DNA of 64,000 nucleotides from Flavobacterium jejuense (GCF_006491595.2 NZ_VEVQ02000019.1:1-64000), one strand, 5' to 3'. Shown: positions 23,399 through 32,063, counted from the stretch's first letter. Numbers and translations are program-made. The notes: generated by a model from the sequence alone, not told the origin.

Positions 23399-23614
23399 TC
23401 AATAAAGTACTTTTTTGTTTTTGGTGTCTACTAATGCGATTTCATTTTTAGCTTTATCTAAATCAATATAGTCTTGTTCCTCTTTCGATAGCTTTGCGAA
23501 TGGTTTTCTTCCGTTTTCATCTAGCATATTTACTTTGATGAATCCAGAAGTATAAAGGTTACACATCGGACAATCTTCATCGTAAAGCAGAGTGTGATCA
23601 TTTAATGTTTTCAT
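23399..23614 (-). CDS. N-terminal DCC (DUF393) thiol-disulfide oxidoreductase-like half of a split gene
   Basis: The 71-residue product contains the family signature LLYDEDCPMCNLYTSGFI, with the D-x-x-C-x-x-C site, and ends DTKNKKVLY before TGA. Normal DCC domains continue past this point with a Y-G-x-D-S/A-L segment, exactly what the following in-frame codons supply (IDSLLKVIG). The TGA most simply replaced a GGA codon by one base change. The start overlaps the DUF2071 gene end by 4 bp. A sequencing error, a true nonsense mutation and a conserved split are all open. Confidence 0.72.
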   Translation of the reverse strand: MKTLNDHTLLYDEDCPMCNLYTSGFIKVNMLDENGRKPFAKLSKEEQDYIDLDKAKNEIALVDTKNKKVLY

Positions 23615-24600
23615 GAGATTGTTCTTTTATTTTCAACACTTACTTCAGATCCTTTTGCCAGAATTACGGAAGTTGGTTTTAGGTCTTTTAAATGGGCAAA
23701 ATCACTTCCATAATTACTACTAAAATCAACCTCAATTTTGGTGGCTATAACTTCATATTGTTCCCATCTTGGATGTTTTACTTCGTATTCAAAGGTTTTG
23801 TTTGCACTGTATTTGGTATACCCAAAATAATGTTCGCAAATAAATTTAGCTTCTGTATTTTCTTCAATTGGAAGCAATTCTTTTTTTACATTTATTTCAA
23901 TGGAATTCCATTTATTGCCTGATTTCCATTGGTAAACAAGTTGTGAACCTTCTTGAGATGAGGTAATACTGTGTTTCATAGGAAGTGTTTGATAATGCTC
24001 TTTGTAAATAGTATTTGCAACAAATGTTAAAGCTGGTTTTGGGACAATTTCTTTAATAAAAACCACACCACGTTTCCATTCGTTGTTTTCTTTTCGTTTT
24101 ACGTAGAATCTAAGGTTGACTTCTTCAAAGTTCACATGAAACGGAATTTTCCAACCTAAAATTCGAGTGTTTTGAAATAAAAACCCAACAAGACTTACAT
24201 AGCATTTGCCATTGTATAAATCAATTTCAGTTCCTTTTGGAAGGTGCTTCTCTAAAATTGTTGCATCAATTTCATAATTGATTAAGACTAGGTTTTCCCA
24301 GTTTGCGGTTAAGAAGCTAATAGGTTTTCTATTGTAAAAATGAATAATATAAGTCAAAAAGAAAATTAAAAAAACTGGAATTAAAAATAACCAAGTAAAC
24401 TCTCCATCCCAAATAAAGAAAAACAAGAATACTAAACTAAAATAGATATAGATTAGTTTGTTTTTTGGAGAATGTAGTAGAAATAGAATGGCCGCTAAAA
24501 CTTGAAATAGTCCTGTAAGAGCTATTCCATATCCACCAAGAAGTAAAAAGAGAAGTGCAATTATATTGATGACTTTACTATATTTTAATGAGAATTCCAT
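23611..24600 (-). CDS. DUF2071 family protein with N-terminal membrane segments
   Basis: The 329-residue protein has three or four N-terminal hydrophobic segments (to residue ~90), followed by a DUF2071 domain: TANWENLVLINYEIDATILEKHLPKGTEIDLYNGKCYVSLVGFLFQNTRILGWKIPFHVNFEEVNLRFYV, then RGVVFIKEIVPKPALTFVANTIYKEHYQTLPM. DUF2071 proteins resemble acetoacetate decarboxylase-like barrels, but no reaction is established. Fusion to a membrane region fits the membrane-rich operon it belongs to. Neighbours overlap or are 3 bp away, so the operon is tightly coupled. Confidence 0.88.
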   Translation of the reverse strand: MEFSLKYSKVINIIALLFLLLGGYGIALTGLFQVLAAILFLLHSPKNKLIYIYFSLVFLFFFIWDGEFTWLFLIPVFLIFFLTYIIHFYNRKPISFLTANWENLVLINYEIDATILEKHLPKGTEIDLYNGKCYVSLVGFLFQNTRILGWKIPFHVNFEEVNLRFYVKRKENNEWKRGVVFIKEIVPKPALTFVANTIYKEHYQTLPMKHSITSSQEGSQLVYQWKSGNKWNSIEINVKKELLPIEENTEAKFICEHYFGYTKYSANKTFEYEVKHPRWEQYEVIATKIEVDFSSNYGSDFAHLKDLKPTSVILAKGSEVSVENKRTIS

Positions 24601-24603
24601 AGC

Positions 24604-24936
24604 TTAATTTTTAGAGTTATAAATAATTACTGAAAGATAAACCAGTAAAATAAAAGGTATAGGTACTAATATATAAGTAACAATATCTATGTAATCTAAT
24701 CCTGCATTTATCACCCAAGTCATGAAAAATAAACCAACACTCCCTGCATACAATTGTAAACTTTTATTTTCAGGATTTTTAAATAACATTTTTAATCCTA
24801 AAACAACTTGAATTATTCCTGTTAACATAGTAGATAAAGCAGCATAGAATAAGAATGCTTCACTGATACAACCCAAAAATAAAAGTACAATTGGTAATCC
24901 TATTGCAAATGTGTTCCAATATTTTATAGCTTTCAT
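24604..24936 (-). CDS. Small integral membrane protein, first gene of the operon
   Basis: The 110-residue protein has four hydrophobic helices with a short loop of FKNPENKSLQLYAG in the middle. It starts the operon running from 24936 to 20634. The palindrome at 24953-24978 stands directly before it, 17 bp from the ATG, so the regulator encoded next door should control it. The function is unknown. Confidence 0.75.
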   Translation of the reverse strand: MKAIKYWNTFAIGLPIVLLFLGCISEAFLFYAALSTMLTGIIQVVLGLKMLFKNPENKSLQLYAGSVGLFFMTWVINAGLDYIDIVTYILVPIPFILLVYLSVIIYNSKN

Positions 24937-24952
24937 AATTCTTATTATTTTT

Positions 24953-24978
24953 AAACTTTCAGAAAAAAATGAAAGTTT
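24953..24978. promoter_or_regulatory. Palindromic operator before the membrane-protein operon
   Basis: AAACTTTCA, 8-nt spacer, TGAAAGTTT. The same half-sites with a 7-nt A spacer occur at 25550-25574 before the GbsR/MarR-type gene. The repeated occurrence at both starts of the locus makes an autoregulatory operator the best reading. A terminator is less likely, because no T-run follows on the minus strand. Confidence 0.65.
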
Positions 24979-24995
24979 TGATTAAATTTTTTTAG

Positions 24996-25502
24996 TTATT
25001 TCTTCATTATTTTTACAATTAGTCTAGCCAACCAATTGTCTTTGTATTCAGTAATCTTATCCAAAACATTATCTGCTTTTAAAACAAAATCATATAGTTT
25101 TGAAGTTTGCTCCACAAAATGTTTTTCTTCAGATGAATTATTGACTTCAATTGAAGAAACTTCTTTTAAAACTTTCAAGGCAGGTTTGATTTCTCTTTTG
25201 CTTCTCTCTCTAGAAATTTTAACGGCTAATTCGTCTAAATCTTTTTCGGCTGTAAAAAACTCTCTTCTTTCTCCAGGTTTATACTCTTTGTAAACAATGC
25301 CCCAATCCATTAAAGCCCTAATATTCATACTTGCATTTCCACGAGAAATTTGTAATTCTTCCATAATATCTTCCATAGAAACAGGCTCGTTACTGATCAT
25401 TAACATAGCATGAATCTGAGCCATGGTTTTGTTAATTCCCCATTGAGAACCAAGTGCTCCCCATGTTTGAACGAATTTGTTTTTTGCTTCTTTGAATTCC
25501 AT
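24996..25502 (-). CDS. GbsR/MarR-type winged-helix transcriptional regulator
   Basis: The start at 25502 (MEFKEAKNKFVQTWGALGSQWGINKTMAQIHAML) gives 168 residues and the usual GbsR opening; the longer frame adds 13 residues without similarity. The winged helix holds SMEDIMEELQISRGNASMNIRALMDWGIVYKEYKPGERREFF. The C-terminal half is helical and probably dimerises. GbsR-type regulators are usually repressors. The two identical palindromes nearby fit autoregulation plus control of the 24936-20634 operon. The inducer is unknown. Confidence 0.9.
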   Translation of the reverse strand: MEFKEAKNKFVQTWGALGSQWGINKTMAQIHAMLMISNEPVSMEDIMEELQISRGNASMNIRALMDWGIVYKEYKPGERREFFTAEKDLDELAVKISRERSKREIKPALKVLKEVSSIEVNNSSEEKHFVEQTSKLYDFVLKADNVLDKITEYKDNWLARLIVKIMKK

Positions 25503-25549
25503 TTGATGGTTTATCTTATTTGATAATGCAAATGTATACAAAAGTTTTT

Positions 25550-25574
25550 AAACTTTCAAAAAAAAATGAAAGTT
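25550..25574. promoter_or_regulatory. Palindromic operator before the GbsR/MarR-type gene
   Basis: AAACTTTCA, seven A residues, TGAAAGTTT, 48-72 bp before the regulator start and 58 bp before the divergent gene at 25632. It could therefore serve both directions. Confidence 0.65.
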
Positions 25575-25631
25575 TGTTTTGGCACAGTATTTGGATTTAT
25601 ACTTATAGTAACAGATTAAAAACAATACATT

Positions 25632-26108
25632 ATGAAAACGATACAAATTAAGAACCCTAGCGAAGTAGTAATCGAAAGGACAAGAATTTTATTTATAGTA
25701 ATAGCTTTGTTATTTGCTTTGCAAAGTAACGCACAGCTTTCTGTTAGTATTAACATTAATGCAAATACAAATCGTGTTTATGAAACCGAATACAGACACG
25801 TGCACGATTCTAGATGTAACCATCGTGAAGTAGTCGAATATTATTATTATCCAGAAATTGAAGTTTATTTTGATGTACAAGCTGCGGTATATTTATATCA
25901 TACCTCAAAGGGATGGACTAGATCAAGATATTTACCAAGACATTGTAGTCATTATAATATACAGAGAGGATATAGAGTTGGTTTAGATTATCATGGACAA
26001 AGACCTTACAACCATTTTCATGACCATAAAATGAAGTATAAAATAAAGAAGCATTATTATGCAGACAAACATAGTAAAGGGAAACATAAAGGTCATAAAA
26101 AATACTAA
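25632..26108 (+). CDS. Secreted His/Tyr-rich small protein, unknown function
   Basis: The 158-residue protein has an internal signal sequence (hydrophobic residues 19-34, then SNAQ) after a 17-residue polar lead. The mature part is extremely rich in His and Tyr (HVHDSRCNHREVVEYYYYPE, then a C-terminal run of HGQRPYNHFHDH and KIKKHYYADKHSKGKHKGHKK), which suggests metal binding. It is divergent from the GbsR-type gene with the palindrome between them. No family was recognised. Confidence 0.75.
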   Translation: MKTIQIKNPSEVVIERTRILFIVIALLFALQSNAQLSVSININANTNRVYETEYRHVHDSRCNHREVVEYYYYPEIEVYFDVQAAVYLYHTSKGWTRSRYLPRHCSHYNIQRGYRVGLDYHGQRPYNHFHDHKMKYKIKKHYYADKHSKGKHKGHKKY

Positions 26109-26134
26109 GATAAATTGCTGCCATAATTTATATA

Positions 26135-26169
26135 AAAAACGAATTGTCATTTATTGATAATTCGTTTTT
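26135..26169. terminator. Bidirectional terminator
   Basis: AAAAACGAATT / AATTCGTTTTT pair around a 13-nt loop between the convergent genes ending at 26108 and 26190. T-runs follow on both strands. Confidence 0.8.
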
Positions 26170-26189
26170 GCTATTGTATATAATAATAG

Positions 26190-26546
26190 TTATTTAATAT
26201 CCTTGTTTTGTTTCTTTAGTTTCTTTCTTAAAATTTCTTTACGCTCTTTATAACGCATGTGTGTGTAATGGTGTTGAATAGTGTTTATAAAACTAAGAAT
26301 CATTCCAATACCAACTATTATATATAAAACTGTGAATAACTTACCTCCATCTGTTTTTGGAGCAAAATCACCATAGCCAATTGTAGTTAGTGTTACTACA
26401 GAAAAGTAAAGAGAATCAATAATGCTCCAACCTTCTAAATAATGATATGTTATTGTTCCTGTTAGTACAATCAAAATTGTAGTAATTAGTAAATCTCTAT
26501 ATTCATCATCTTGTATAAATGAAATCAAGGTTCGATAGAAAAACAT
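26190..26546 (-). CDS. Two-helix potassium channel-like protein
   Basis: The 118-residue protein has one helix (residues ~19-35), a pore loop with the selectivity-filter motif TLTTIGYGDFAP, and a second helix (residues ~75-95), followed by a basic tail (RKEILRKKLKKQNKDIK). This is the minimal KcsA/MthK-type pore (Ion_trans_2). No RCK or other gating domain is attached, so gating would depend on the tail or a separate protein. Confidence 0.9.
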   Translation of the reverse strand: MFFYRTLISFIQDDEYRDLLITTILIVLTGTITYHYLEGWSIIDSLYFSVVTLTTIGYGDFAPKTDGGKLFTVLYIIVGIGMILSFINTIQHHYTHMRYKERKEILRKKLKKQNKDIK

Positions 26547-26653
26547 ATTGGTTGTTTATTTAGATTTCTAAAATACAAAATTTTATTAATATTTATGATT
26601 TGTTTAAGAATAATAGCTTACTAAAAAACGTAATTTTATACAAAATTATAGAT

Positions 26654-27241
26654 ATGAAAAAGTTTTTAATTATTTGTACTATTGCGTTTTCGGCTAATCA
26701 GAATTTACAAGCTCAAAAGACTCTTAATAAAATGGGAACTAAAAATGAAATTATGAAAGAGACTATATATCAGTTTAAAGTAGAAGACATTGAAGGAAAT
26801 GAATTTGATTTTTCTACTTTGAAAGGAAAGAAAATAATGGTAGTTAATACAGCTTCTAAATGTGGATTAACACCTCAATATAAAGATTTACAGGCTTTGT
26901 ATGACAAGTATAAAGATGCTAATTTTATAATTATTGGTTTTCCTGCAAATAATTTTGCATCTCAAGAGCCAGGTAATGATGAGGAAATAGCAGCTTTTTG
27001 CGAAAGAAATTATGGAGTTACCTTTCCTATGATGAGTAAAATTTCTGTCAAAGGATTAGATATGAATCCAATTTATAAGTTTTTAACTCGAAAAGATAAA
27101 AATGGTTTAGAAGATAGTGAAGTATCTTGGAATTTTCAGAAGTACCTTATAAATGAGCAAGGAGAATTGGAAAAAATAATTTCACCACGTACTTTACCAA
27201 CGGATGCTTCAGTAGTTAATTGGATTGAAAATAAAGGATAA
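26654..27241 (+). CDS. Glutathione peroxidase family protein, with signal-like N-terminus
   Basis: The ATG at 26654 gives 195 residues with a lead MKKFLIICTIAFSANQNLQAQ that may export it or leave it anchored. The peroxidatic residue is Cys70 (NTASKCGLTPQYKDL), not selenocysteine. The WNF motif (SWNFQKYLIN) is kept. The segment usually FPCNQF is FPANNF here, so the resolving Cys is absent and Asn replaces the common Gln, a variant I recall as usual in flavobacteria. It most likely reduces peroxides with thioredoxin. It is a single gene. Confidence 0.9.
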   Translation: MKKFLIICTIAFSANQNLQAQKTLNKMGTKNEIMKETIYQFKVEDIEGNEFDFSTLKGKKIMVVNTASKCGLTPQYKDLQALYDKYKDANFIIIGFPANNFASQEPGNDEEIAAFCERNYGVTFPMMSKISVKGLDMNPIYKFLTRKDKNGLEDSEVSWNFQKYLINEQGELEKIISPRTLPTDASVVNWIENKG

Positions 27242-27427
27242 TTACATCAATACAGACTAGAATTTTAAATAATTTTTAAACTTCTGTTTTTGTAAAGCAA
27301 TAAGGTATTCTTAATATCTAGTTTTAAAATAGCTTCTTAATCTTAGTAATGATAAGGTCTTGTCGTAACAGGTAGTGTTGGAGAATTTATTTTTCTATAA
27401 AATTATTTAAAAAGTTGGTTAACTTTT

Positions 27428-27435
27428 TACCTTTG
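27428..27435 (+). promoter_or_regulatory. TAnnTTTG promoter element before menD
   Basis: TACCTTTG fits the -7 consensus and lies 45 bp before the menD start. No well-spaced -33 TTG is seen. The 27242-27427 gap otherwise shows nothing clear. Confidence 0.45.
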
Positions 27436-27480
27436 TAGTTCAATTTATTCGTTCCATTTAAGAACTTTTACTGTAAAGAT

Positions 27481-29151
27481 TTGATACCAAAAAATAAATA
27501 CCCTAAAATTCCTTTAGCACAAACTATTATTGCTATTTGTAAAGCTAAAGGACTAAAACATATTGTTATTTCTCCAGGCTCTAGAAATGCTCCTTTAACC
27601 ATAGGTTTTGCCAGTAACTCTTTTTTTAAATGTTATAGCATTGCAGATGAGCGTTGTGCAGCTTTTTTTGCTTTGGGAATTGCACAACAATTAAACGAAC
27701 CTGTTGCGGTTGTTTGTACTTCTGGTTCTGCTGTTTTAAACTATTATCCAGCTGTAGCAGAAGCTTTTTACAGTCAAATTCCATTAGTGGTCATTAGTGC
27801 AGATAGACCCCATGATAAAATTGATATTGGTGATGGGCAAACGATTCGTCAAGAAAATGTTTTTTCCAATCATATTATTAATAGTGCTAATTTAACTGAA
27901 AGAATTTCTGAAGAAAACGATATTGCTATACAATATGCTTTGCATTTGGCTGTGAGTCAAAAAGGACCTGTACATATTAATGTGCCTTTTGAAGAGCCTT
28001 TGTACGATACTATAGATGAAATTTTAGTTGATCCAAAGTGGACTTCTTTTGAAACTAAAGTGCAATCTAATTTTGTTTTAAGTGATGCTTATATTAATAG
28101 ATGGAATTCAAGTAAAAAAAAATTAATAGTAGTAGGAGAAAGTAAACCTAATAGTATTGAAGAATCCATTATAGACTTTTTAGCCAAAGATAATTCTATA
28201 ATTATCATGACTGAAAAAACATCCAATCTGAATCATACTAGCTTTGTAAATCATATTGATACCATTATAACACCCTTTTCTGAGGAAGAATTTGTTTTTT
28301 TTCAACCCGATATTCTTTTGACTTTCGGAGGAATGGTAGTTTCAAAACGGATAAAAGCATTTCTTAGAAAATACAAACCAAATGAACATTGGCATGTTGA
28401 CGAGTTAAGAGCTTATGATACTTACGGAAGTCTTACAAAGCATTTTCAAACAAACATTCAAGCCTTTTTCAAAGAGCTTATGATTTCTTGTCTCTCTTAT
28501 GAAGAAGGATATAATTTAAAAATGCAAGAGATTATTCAGTTGAGAAAAAATAAAACAAGCACCTATTTAGAAACTATTCCTTATTCTGATTTTAAAGTAT
28601 TTGATGTAATTACTAAAAATTTGCCAAAAAATAGTCAGTTGCAAATAAGTAATAGTTCGGCTGTAAGGTACTTACAATTAGTAGAAATTGATAAATCGAT
28701 TTCTGTTTTTTGTAACAGAGGAACTAGTGGTATAGATGGAAGTACTTCAACTTCTATTGGTGCTGCAGTTGGTTCTGATAAGCAAACGGTTTTTATTACA
28801 GGAGATATTAGTTTTTTTTATGATAGTAATGCGTTGTGGAATAATTATGTTCCAAAGAATTTTAAAATTATATTAATTAATAATGGAGGTGGAGGTATTT
28901 TTAGAATTTTGCCAGGACACTCAGAAAATGAAGTTTTTAATACTTATTTCGAAACTTCCCATAATTTAAATGCAAAGTACCTAGCTGAAATGTTTGGATT
29001 CACTTATAGAAAGATTTCAGATATAGTAAAATTAGAGAATTCTCTTTCAGTTTTTTTAGCTTCAAATGACAAACCTAGTTTGTTAGAGATTCAAACTCCT
29101 GAAAAATTAAATGATAAAATTTTGCTAGATTATTTTAAAAATTTAAAATAA
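27481..29151 (+). CDS. menD: 2-succinyl-5-enolpyruvyl-6-hydroxy-3-cyclohexene-1-carboxylate synthase
   Basis: The 556-residue thiamine-diphosphate enzyme of menaquinone synthesis joins isochorismate and 2-oxoglutarate. The N-terminal domain has HIVISPGSRNAPLTIGF and DERCAAFFALGIAQ with the ThDP-activating Glu region, then PVAVVCTSGSAVLNYYPAVAEAFYSQIPLVVISADRP. The C-terminal domain has GTSGIDGSTSTSIGAAVG and TGDISFFYDSNALWNN...ILINNGGGGIF, the metal-ThDP motif. No ATG lies near the conserved start; TTG at 27481 gives IPKNKYPKIPLAQ directly and is taken as the start. It acts in the cytosol and supplies the respiratory quinone. Confidence 0.97.
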   Translation: MIPKNKYPKIPLAQTIIAICKAKGLKHIVISPGSRNAPLTIGFASNSFFKCYSIADERCAAFFALGIAQQLNEPVAVVCTSGSAVLNYYPAVAEAFYSQIPLVVISADRPHDKIDIGDGQTIRQENVFSNHIINSANLTERISEENDIAIQYALHLAVSQKGPVHINVPFEEPLYDTIDEILVDPKWTSFETKVQSNFVLSDAYINRWNSSKKKLIVVGESKPNSIEESIIDFLAKDNSIIIMTEKTSNLNHTSFVNHIDTIITPFSEEEFVFFQPDILLTFGGMVVSKRIKAFLRKYKPNEHWHVDELRAYDTYGSLTKHFQTNIQAFFKELMISCLSYEEGYNLKMQEIIQLRKNKTSTYLETIPYSDFKVFDVITKNLPKNSQLQISNSSAVRYLQLVEIDKSISVFCNRGTSGIDGSTSTSIGAAVGSDKQTVFITGDISFFYDSNALWNNYVPKNFKIILINNGGGGIFRILPGHSENEVFNTYFETSHNLNAKYLAEMFGFTYRKISDIVKLENSLSVFLASNDKPSLLEIQTPEKLNDKILLDYFKNLK

Positions 29152-29240
29152 AATTATACTTTTATGAATAAATATTGTGTTTTTTAGTAAAATTAACTAA
29201 ATTTAAAATAAAATCTAAAATAACTTAAATAACAAAAATT

Positions 29241-29582
29241 ATGAGTAAAAGAGACGAGTTGATTACTAAATATGCTGCTGATTTGAAAGATAAGTGCGGT
29301 GTTACTCCAGATATGGATTTGCTAACTAAAGTAACAATTGGTTGTGGACCATCAATTTATAATGCCGATTCTTCAACAGTTTCTGGAACGGATGATAAAG
29401 AATTAGCGACTGTAAAAAATAATTTTTTAATAAAAAAATTAGGCTTGAAAGATGGACCAGAGCTAGATAGTGCAATTTCAGCAGTAATAGAGCAGTATGG
29501 AAAATCTAATAAAAATAAATACAGAGTAGTCTTTTATTATTTATTAACTAAGCATTTTAAAAAAGAGACTATTTACAAGTAA
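29241..29582 (+). CDS. DUF2853 family protein
   Basis: The 113-residue soluble protein MSKRDELITKYAADLKDKCGVTPDMDLLTKVTIGCGPSIYNADSSTVSG matches the DUF2853 pattern along its whole length, ending KYRVVFYYLLTKHF. The fold is a small helical protein of unknown role, frequent in flavobacteria. It is between menD and nadC, with its own terminator. Confidence 0.9.
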   Translation: MSKRDELITKYAADLKDKCGVTPDMDLLTKVTIGCGPSIYNADSSTVSGTDDKELATVKNNFLIKKLGLKDGPELDSAISAVIEQYGKSNKNKYRVVFYYLLTKHFKKETIYK

Positions 29583-29597
29583 AAAGATATTTGATGT

Positions 29598-29626
29598 AAT
29601 CCCGATTTAATCGGGATTTTTTTTTG
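29598..29626 (+). terminator. Rho-independent terminator
   Basis: AATCCCGAT / ATCGGGATT pair around a TTA loop, followed by nine T residues, 15 bp after the DUF2853 gene. Confidence 0.85.
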
Positions 29627-29692
29627 CTTTTATGTTAAAAATAAAATATTTATGAAATCGAATTCTTAATTTAGCAATTCAAATTTTAGAAT

Positions 29693-30550
29693 ATGATTTC
29701 AGAAGAACAATTTCAAAAAGAATTAGATTTAATAATTGCTAATGCTATAAGAGAGGATGTAGGAGATGGTGATCACAGCTCTTTAGCATGTATTCCAAAA
29801 GAAGCAAAAGGCAAGGCTAAATTATTGGTTAAAGATAATGGTATTATAGCAGGAGTTGAATTTGCTAAAAAGGTCTTTGCTTACGTAGATAAAGATGTAA
29901 TAGTTGAAACATTTATTAATGATGGACAAGAAGTCGCTTATGGAGATGTTGTTTTTCATGTGTCAGGAAGATCTCAGTCTATATTGAAAGCAGAACGCTT
30001 GGTATTAAATGCAATGCAAAGAATGAGTGCAATTGCAACTAAGACAAATTATTTTGTTAATTTATTAAAAGGAACTTCAACTAAGGTTTTAGATACAAGG
30101 AAAACTACACCAGGACTTAGAGCGGCAGAAAAATGGGCAGTTAAAATTGGAGGTGGAGAAAATCATAGATTTGCGTTGTATGATATGATTATGCTTAAAG
30201 ATAATCATATTGATTTTGCAGGAGGAATAACTAAAGCAATAGAAAAAACTAAAAAATATTTGAGAGACAATAATGAAGATTTAAAAATAATAGTCGAGGC
30301 AAGAGATATGAATGAAGTGAAAGAAATTCTACAGGCAGGAGGGGTTTATAGAATATTATTGGATAATTTTACTTTTGATATGACTAAAGAAGCGGTTCTT
30401 TTAATTGGTAATACATGCTTAACAGAATCTTCAGGTAATATTAATGAAAATACAATAAAACAATATGCAGAATGTGGAGTTAATTACATATCTTCCGGAG
30501 CATTAACACATTCTGTTTACAATATGGATTTAAGCTTAAAAGCGATTTAA
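29693..30550 (+). CDS. nadC: Nicotinate-nucleotide diphosphorylase (carboxylating)
   Basis: The 285-residue enzyme converts quinolinate and PRPP to nicotinate mononucleotide in NAD synthesis. Motifs: REDVGDGDHSS near the start, AERLVLNAMQRMSAIATKT, the substrate-binding TRKTTPGLRAAEKWAVKIGGGENHRF, and the C-terminal barrel segments VEARDM, LDNFTFDM and YISSGALTHS. The stop codon overlaps the following YihY gene start by one base (TAATG), so the two are co-translated. nadA and nadB are not in this window. Confidence 0.97.
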   Translation: MISEEQFQKELDLIIANAIREDVGDGDHSSLACIPKEAKGKAKLLVKDNGIIAGVEFAKKVFAYVDKDVIVETFINDGQEVAYGDVVFHVSGRSQSILKAERLVLNAMQRMSAIATKTNYFVNLLKGTSTKVLDTRKTTPGLRAAEKWAVKIGGGENHRFALYDMIMLKDNHIDFAGGITKAIEKTKKYLRDNNEDLKIIVEARDMNEVKEILQAGGVYRILLDNFTFDMTKEAVLLIGNTCLTESSGNINENTIKQYAECGVNYISSGALTHSVYNMDLSLKAI

Positions 30551-31476
30551 TGTCTGAAGTGATTGAAAATAAATTAGGTAAAATTCCTGTAATAAAGCAC
30601 CTTGTTATTTTAGGGAAAAAGATTACTTTGTCCTCACTTGAAGGATTATCGCTTTATGATATAATTGAATTATATGTTTTAGGTATTTTAAAAGGAGCCT
30701 TTTCTTATAGAGCTAGTGCTGTTGCGTTTAGCTTTTTTATGGCATTATTTCCATTTGCATTATTTATTTTAAATTTAATTCCTTATATTCCGATCGAAAA
30801 TTTTCAAGATGACTTTTTGTTTTTTGTAGAAAAGGGTGTTCCTCCAAATACTTATGAAGCTATTGAGTTGATTATCAAAGATATAATGAATACTAGTTAT
30901 AAAAGTTTACTTTCTTCTGGTTTTATTTTATCTATTTTTTTAATGACAAATGGAGTTAATGCAATATTAGGAGGTTTTGAAATGTCGACACATATAACAA
31001 TTACAAGAGGTTTTTTTCGGCAATATTTTATAGCTTTAGCTATTTCAATAACATTGTCTTTAATATTGATTATTACTGTGGCTTCAATTGTAATTTTTGA
31101 AGTGTTAATTCAAAAGATTAAGACACAGGGCTTTATAAGTAATGATGTTCATTTGATTGAATGGGGAAGATATTTATTTGTGATTTTAATGATTTTAATA
31201 ACAACATCAATTCTATATAAATTTGGAACAACTGAGACGAAAAACATCTCTTTTATTAGTTATGGTGCGGTTTTTACAACCTTGCTAATTGTTCTAACTT
31301 CTTATATATTTGGTATTTATGTCGAAAAATTTGCAAGATATAATGAGTTGTATGGGTCAATTGGCACGCTTCTTGTTTTAATGTTTTACATCTGGATAAA
31401 TTGTATGGTTCTTTTACTCGGTTTTGAATTAAATGCAACTATTAACAAATTAAAAAGAAAAAATTTATATATTTAA
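30550..31476 (+). CDS. YihY/BrkB family integral membrane protein
   Basis: The 308-residue protein has six hydrophobic helices and the family pattern AFSYRASAVAFSFFMALFPFALFILNLIPYIP near residues 55-85, with the conserved YIWINCMVLLLGFELNATI near the end. The family is found in nearly all bacteria and was once called ribonuclease BN by mistake. Its transport or envelope role is not settled. It is translationally coupled to nadC, an arrangement I recall from other flavobacteria. Confidence 0.93.
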   Translation: MSEVIENKLGKIPVIKHLVILGKKITLSSLEGLSLYDIIELYVLGILKGAFSYRASAVAFSFFMALFPFALFILNLIPYIPIENFQDDFLFFVEKGVPPNTYEAIELIIKDIMNTSYKSLLSSGFILSIFLMTNGVNAILGGFEMSTHITITRGFFRQYFIALAISITLSLILIITVASIVIFEVLIQKIKTQGFISNDVHLIEWGRYLFVILMILITTSILYKFGTTETKNISFISYGAVFTTLLIVLTSYIFGIYVEKFARYNELYGSIGTLLVLMFYIWINCMVLLLGFELNATINKLKRKNLYI

Positions 31477-31499
31477 CAATTATTTAATATGTTTCAACT

Positions 31500-32063
31500 A
31501 TGAGAAAACTTTACCTACTGTTAACTTTTACAATGTTACCCCTTATTTATGCTCCAGCTCAATCAAAATTATCTGGTGTAAGTATTTATGAAACTTTATC
31601 TTTTGGAGGCAATCGCCTTGTTTTAAACGGTGCGGGTGTTAAAGAAAAAGTTTGGATAGATATGTATGTTGCGTCTTTATATGTGCCATCAAAAACCACA
31701 AATGCGGATCAAATTATTAACAGTACTGAACCTGCAATTATTAAAATTAACGTAGTTTCTGGATTACTAAAATCAGAAAGGATGAAGGAAATGTTTGATG
31801 AAGGTTTTCAAAATTCAATGAATGGAAGTACTAGTGCCTTGAAAACTGAAATAGATAAGTTTATTTCATTTTTTGATAGTACAATGAAAGAAAACGATGA
31901 ATTTATGATTGTTTATAATCCTAAAACTGGCATTACTGTTTTTAAAAATAGCGTAAAAAGAGGTGTTATTGAAGGACATGATTTCAAAAAAGCTTTATTT
32001 GGTGTTTGGTTGTGTGTAAAACCTGCTGATGAAAAATTAAAGAAAGCTATGCTAGGTTTGTAG
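31500..32063 (+). CDS. Chalcone isomerase-like secreted protein, copy 1
   Basis: The 187-residue protein has a signal peptide (to residue ~21, APAQ) and the chalcone-isomerase-like pattern FGGNRLVLNGAGVKEKVWIDMYVASLYVPSKTTNADQIINS, then INVVSGLLKSERMKEMFDEGF and a final GHDFKKALFGVWLC. Bacterial members of this fold are thought to bind fatty acids or similar ligands rather than chalcones. Its neighbour at 32153 is a close paralogue, so the pair arose by tandem duplication. Confidence 0.9.
   Translation: MRKLYLLLTFTMLPLIYAPAQSKLSGVSIYETLSFGGNRLVLNGAGVKEKVWIDMYVASLYVPSKTTNADQIINSTEPAIIKINVVSGLLKSERMKEMFDEGFQNSMNGSTSALKTEIDKFISFFDSTMKENDEFMIVYNPKTGITVFKNSVKRGVIEGHDFKKALFGVWLCVKPADEKLKKAMLGL

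Noticed and set aside
23399..23401. TGA as selenocysteine in the split DCC gene
   Set aside because: The position corresponds to a Gly in family members, not a catalytic Cys; no selenocysteine-insertion signal was seen.
24953..24978. Palindrome as a terminator of the GbsR/MarR-type gene
   Set aside because: On the minus strand it is followed by an A-rich stretch rather than a T-run, and the same palindrome occurs before the regulator gene, favouring an operator.
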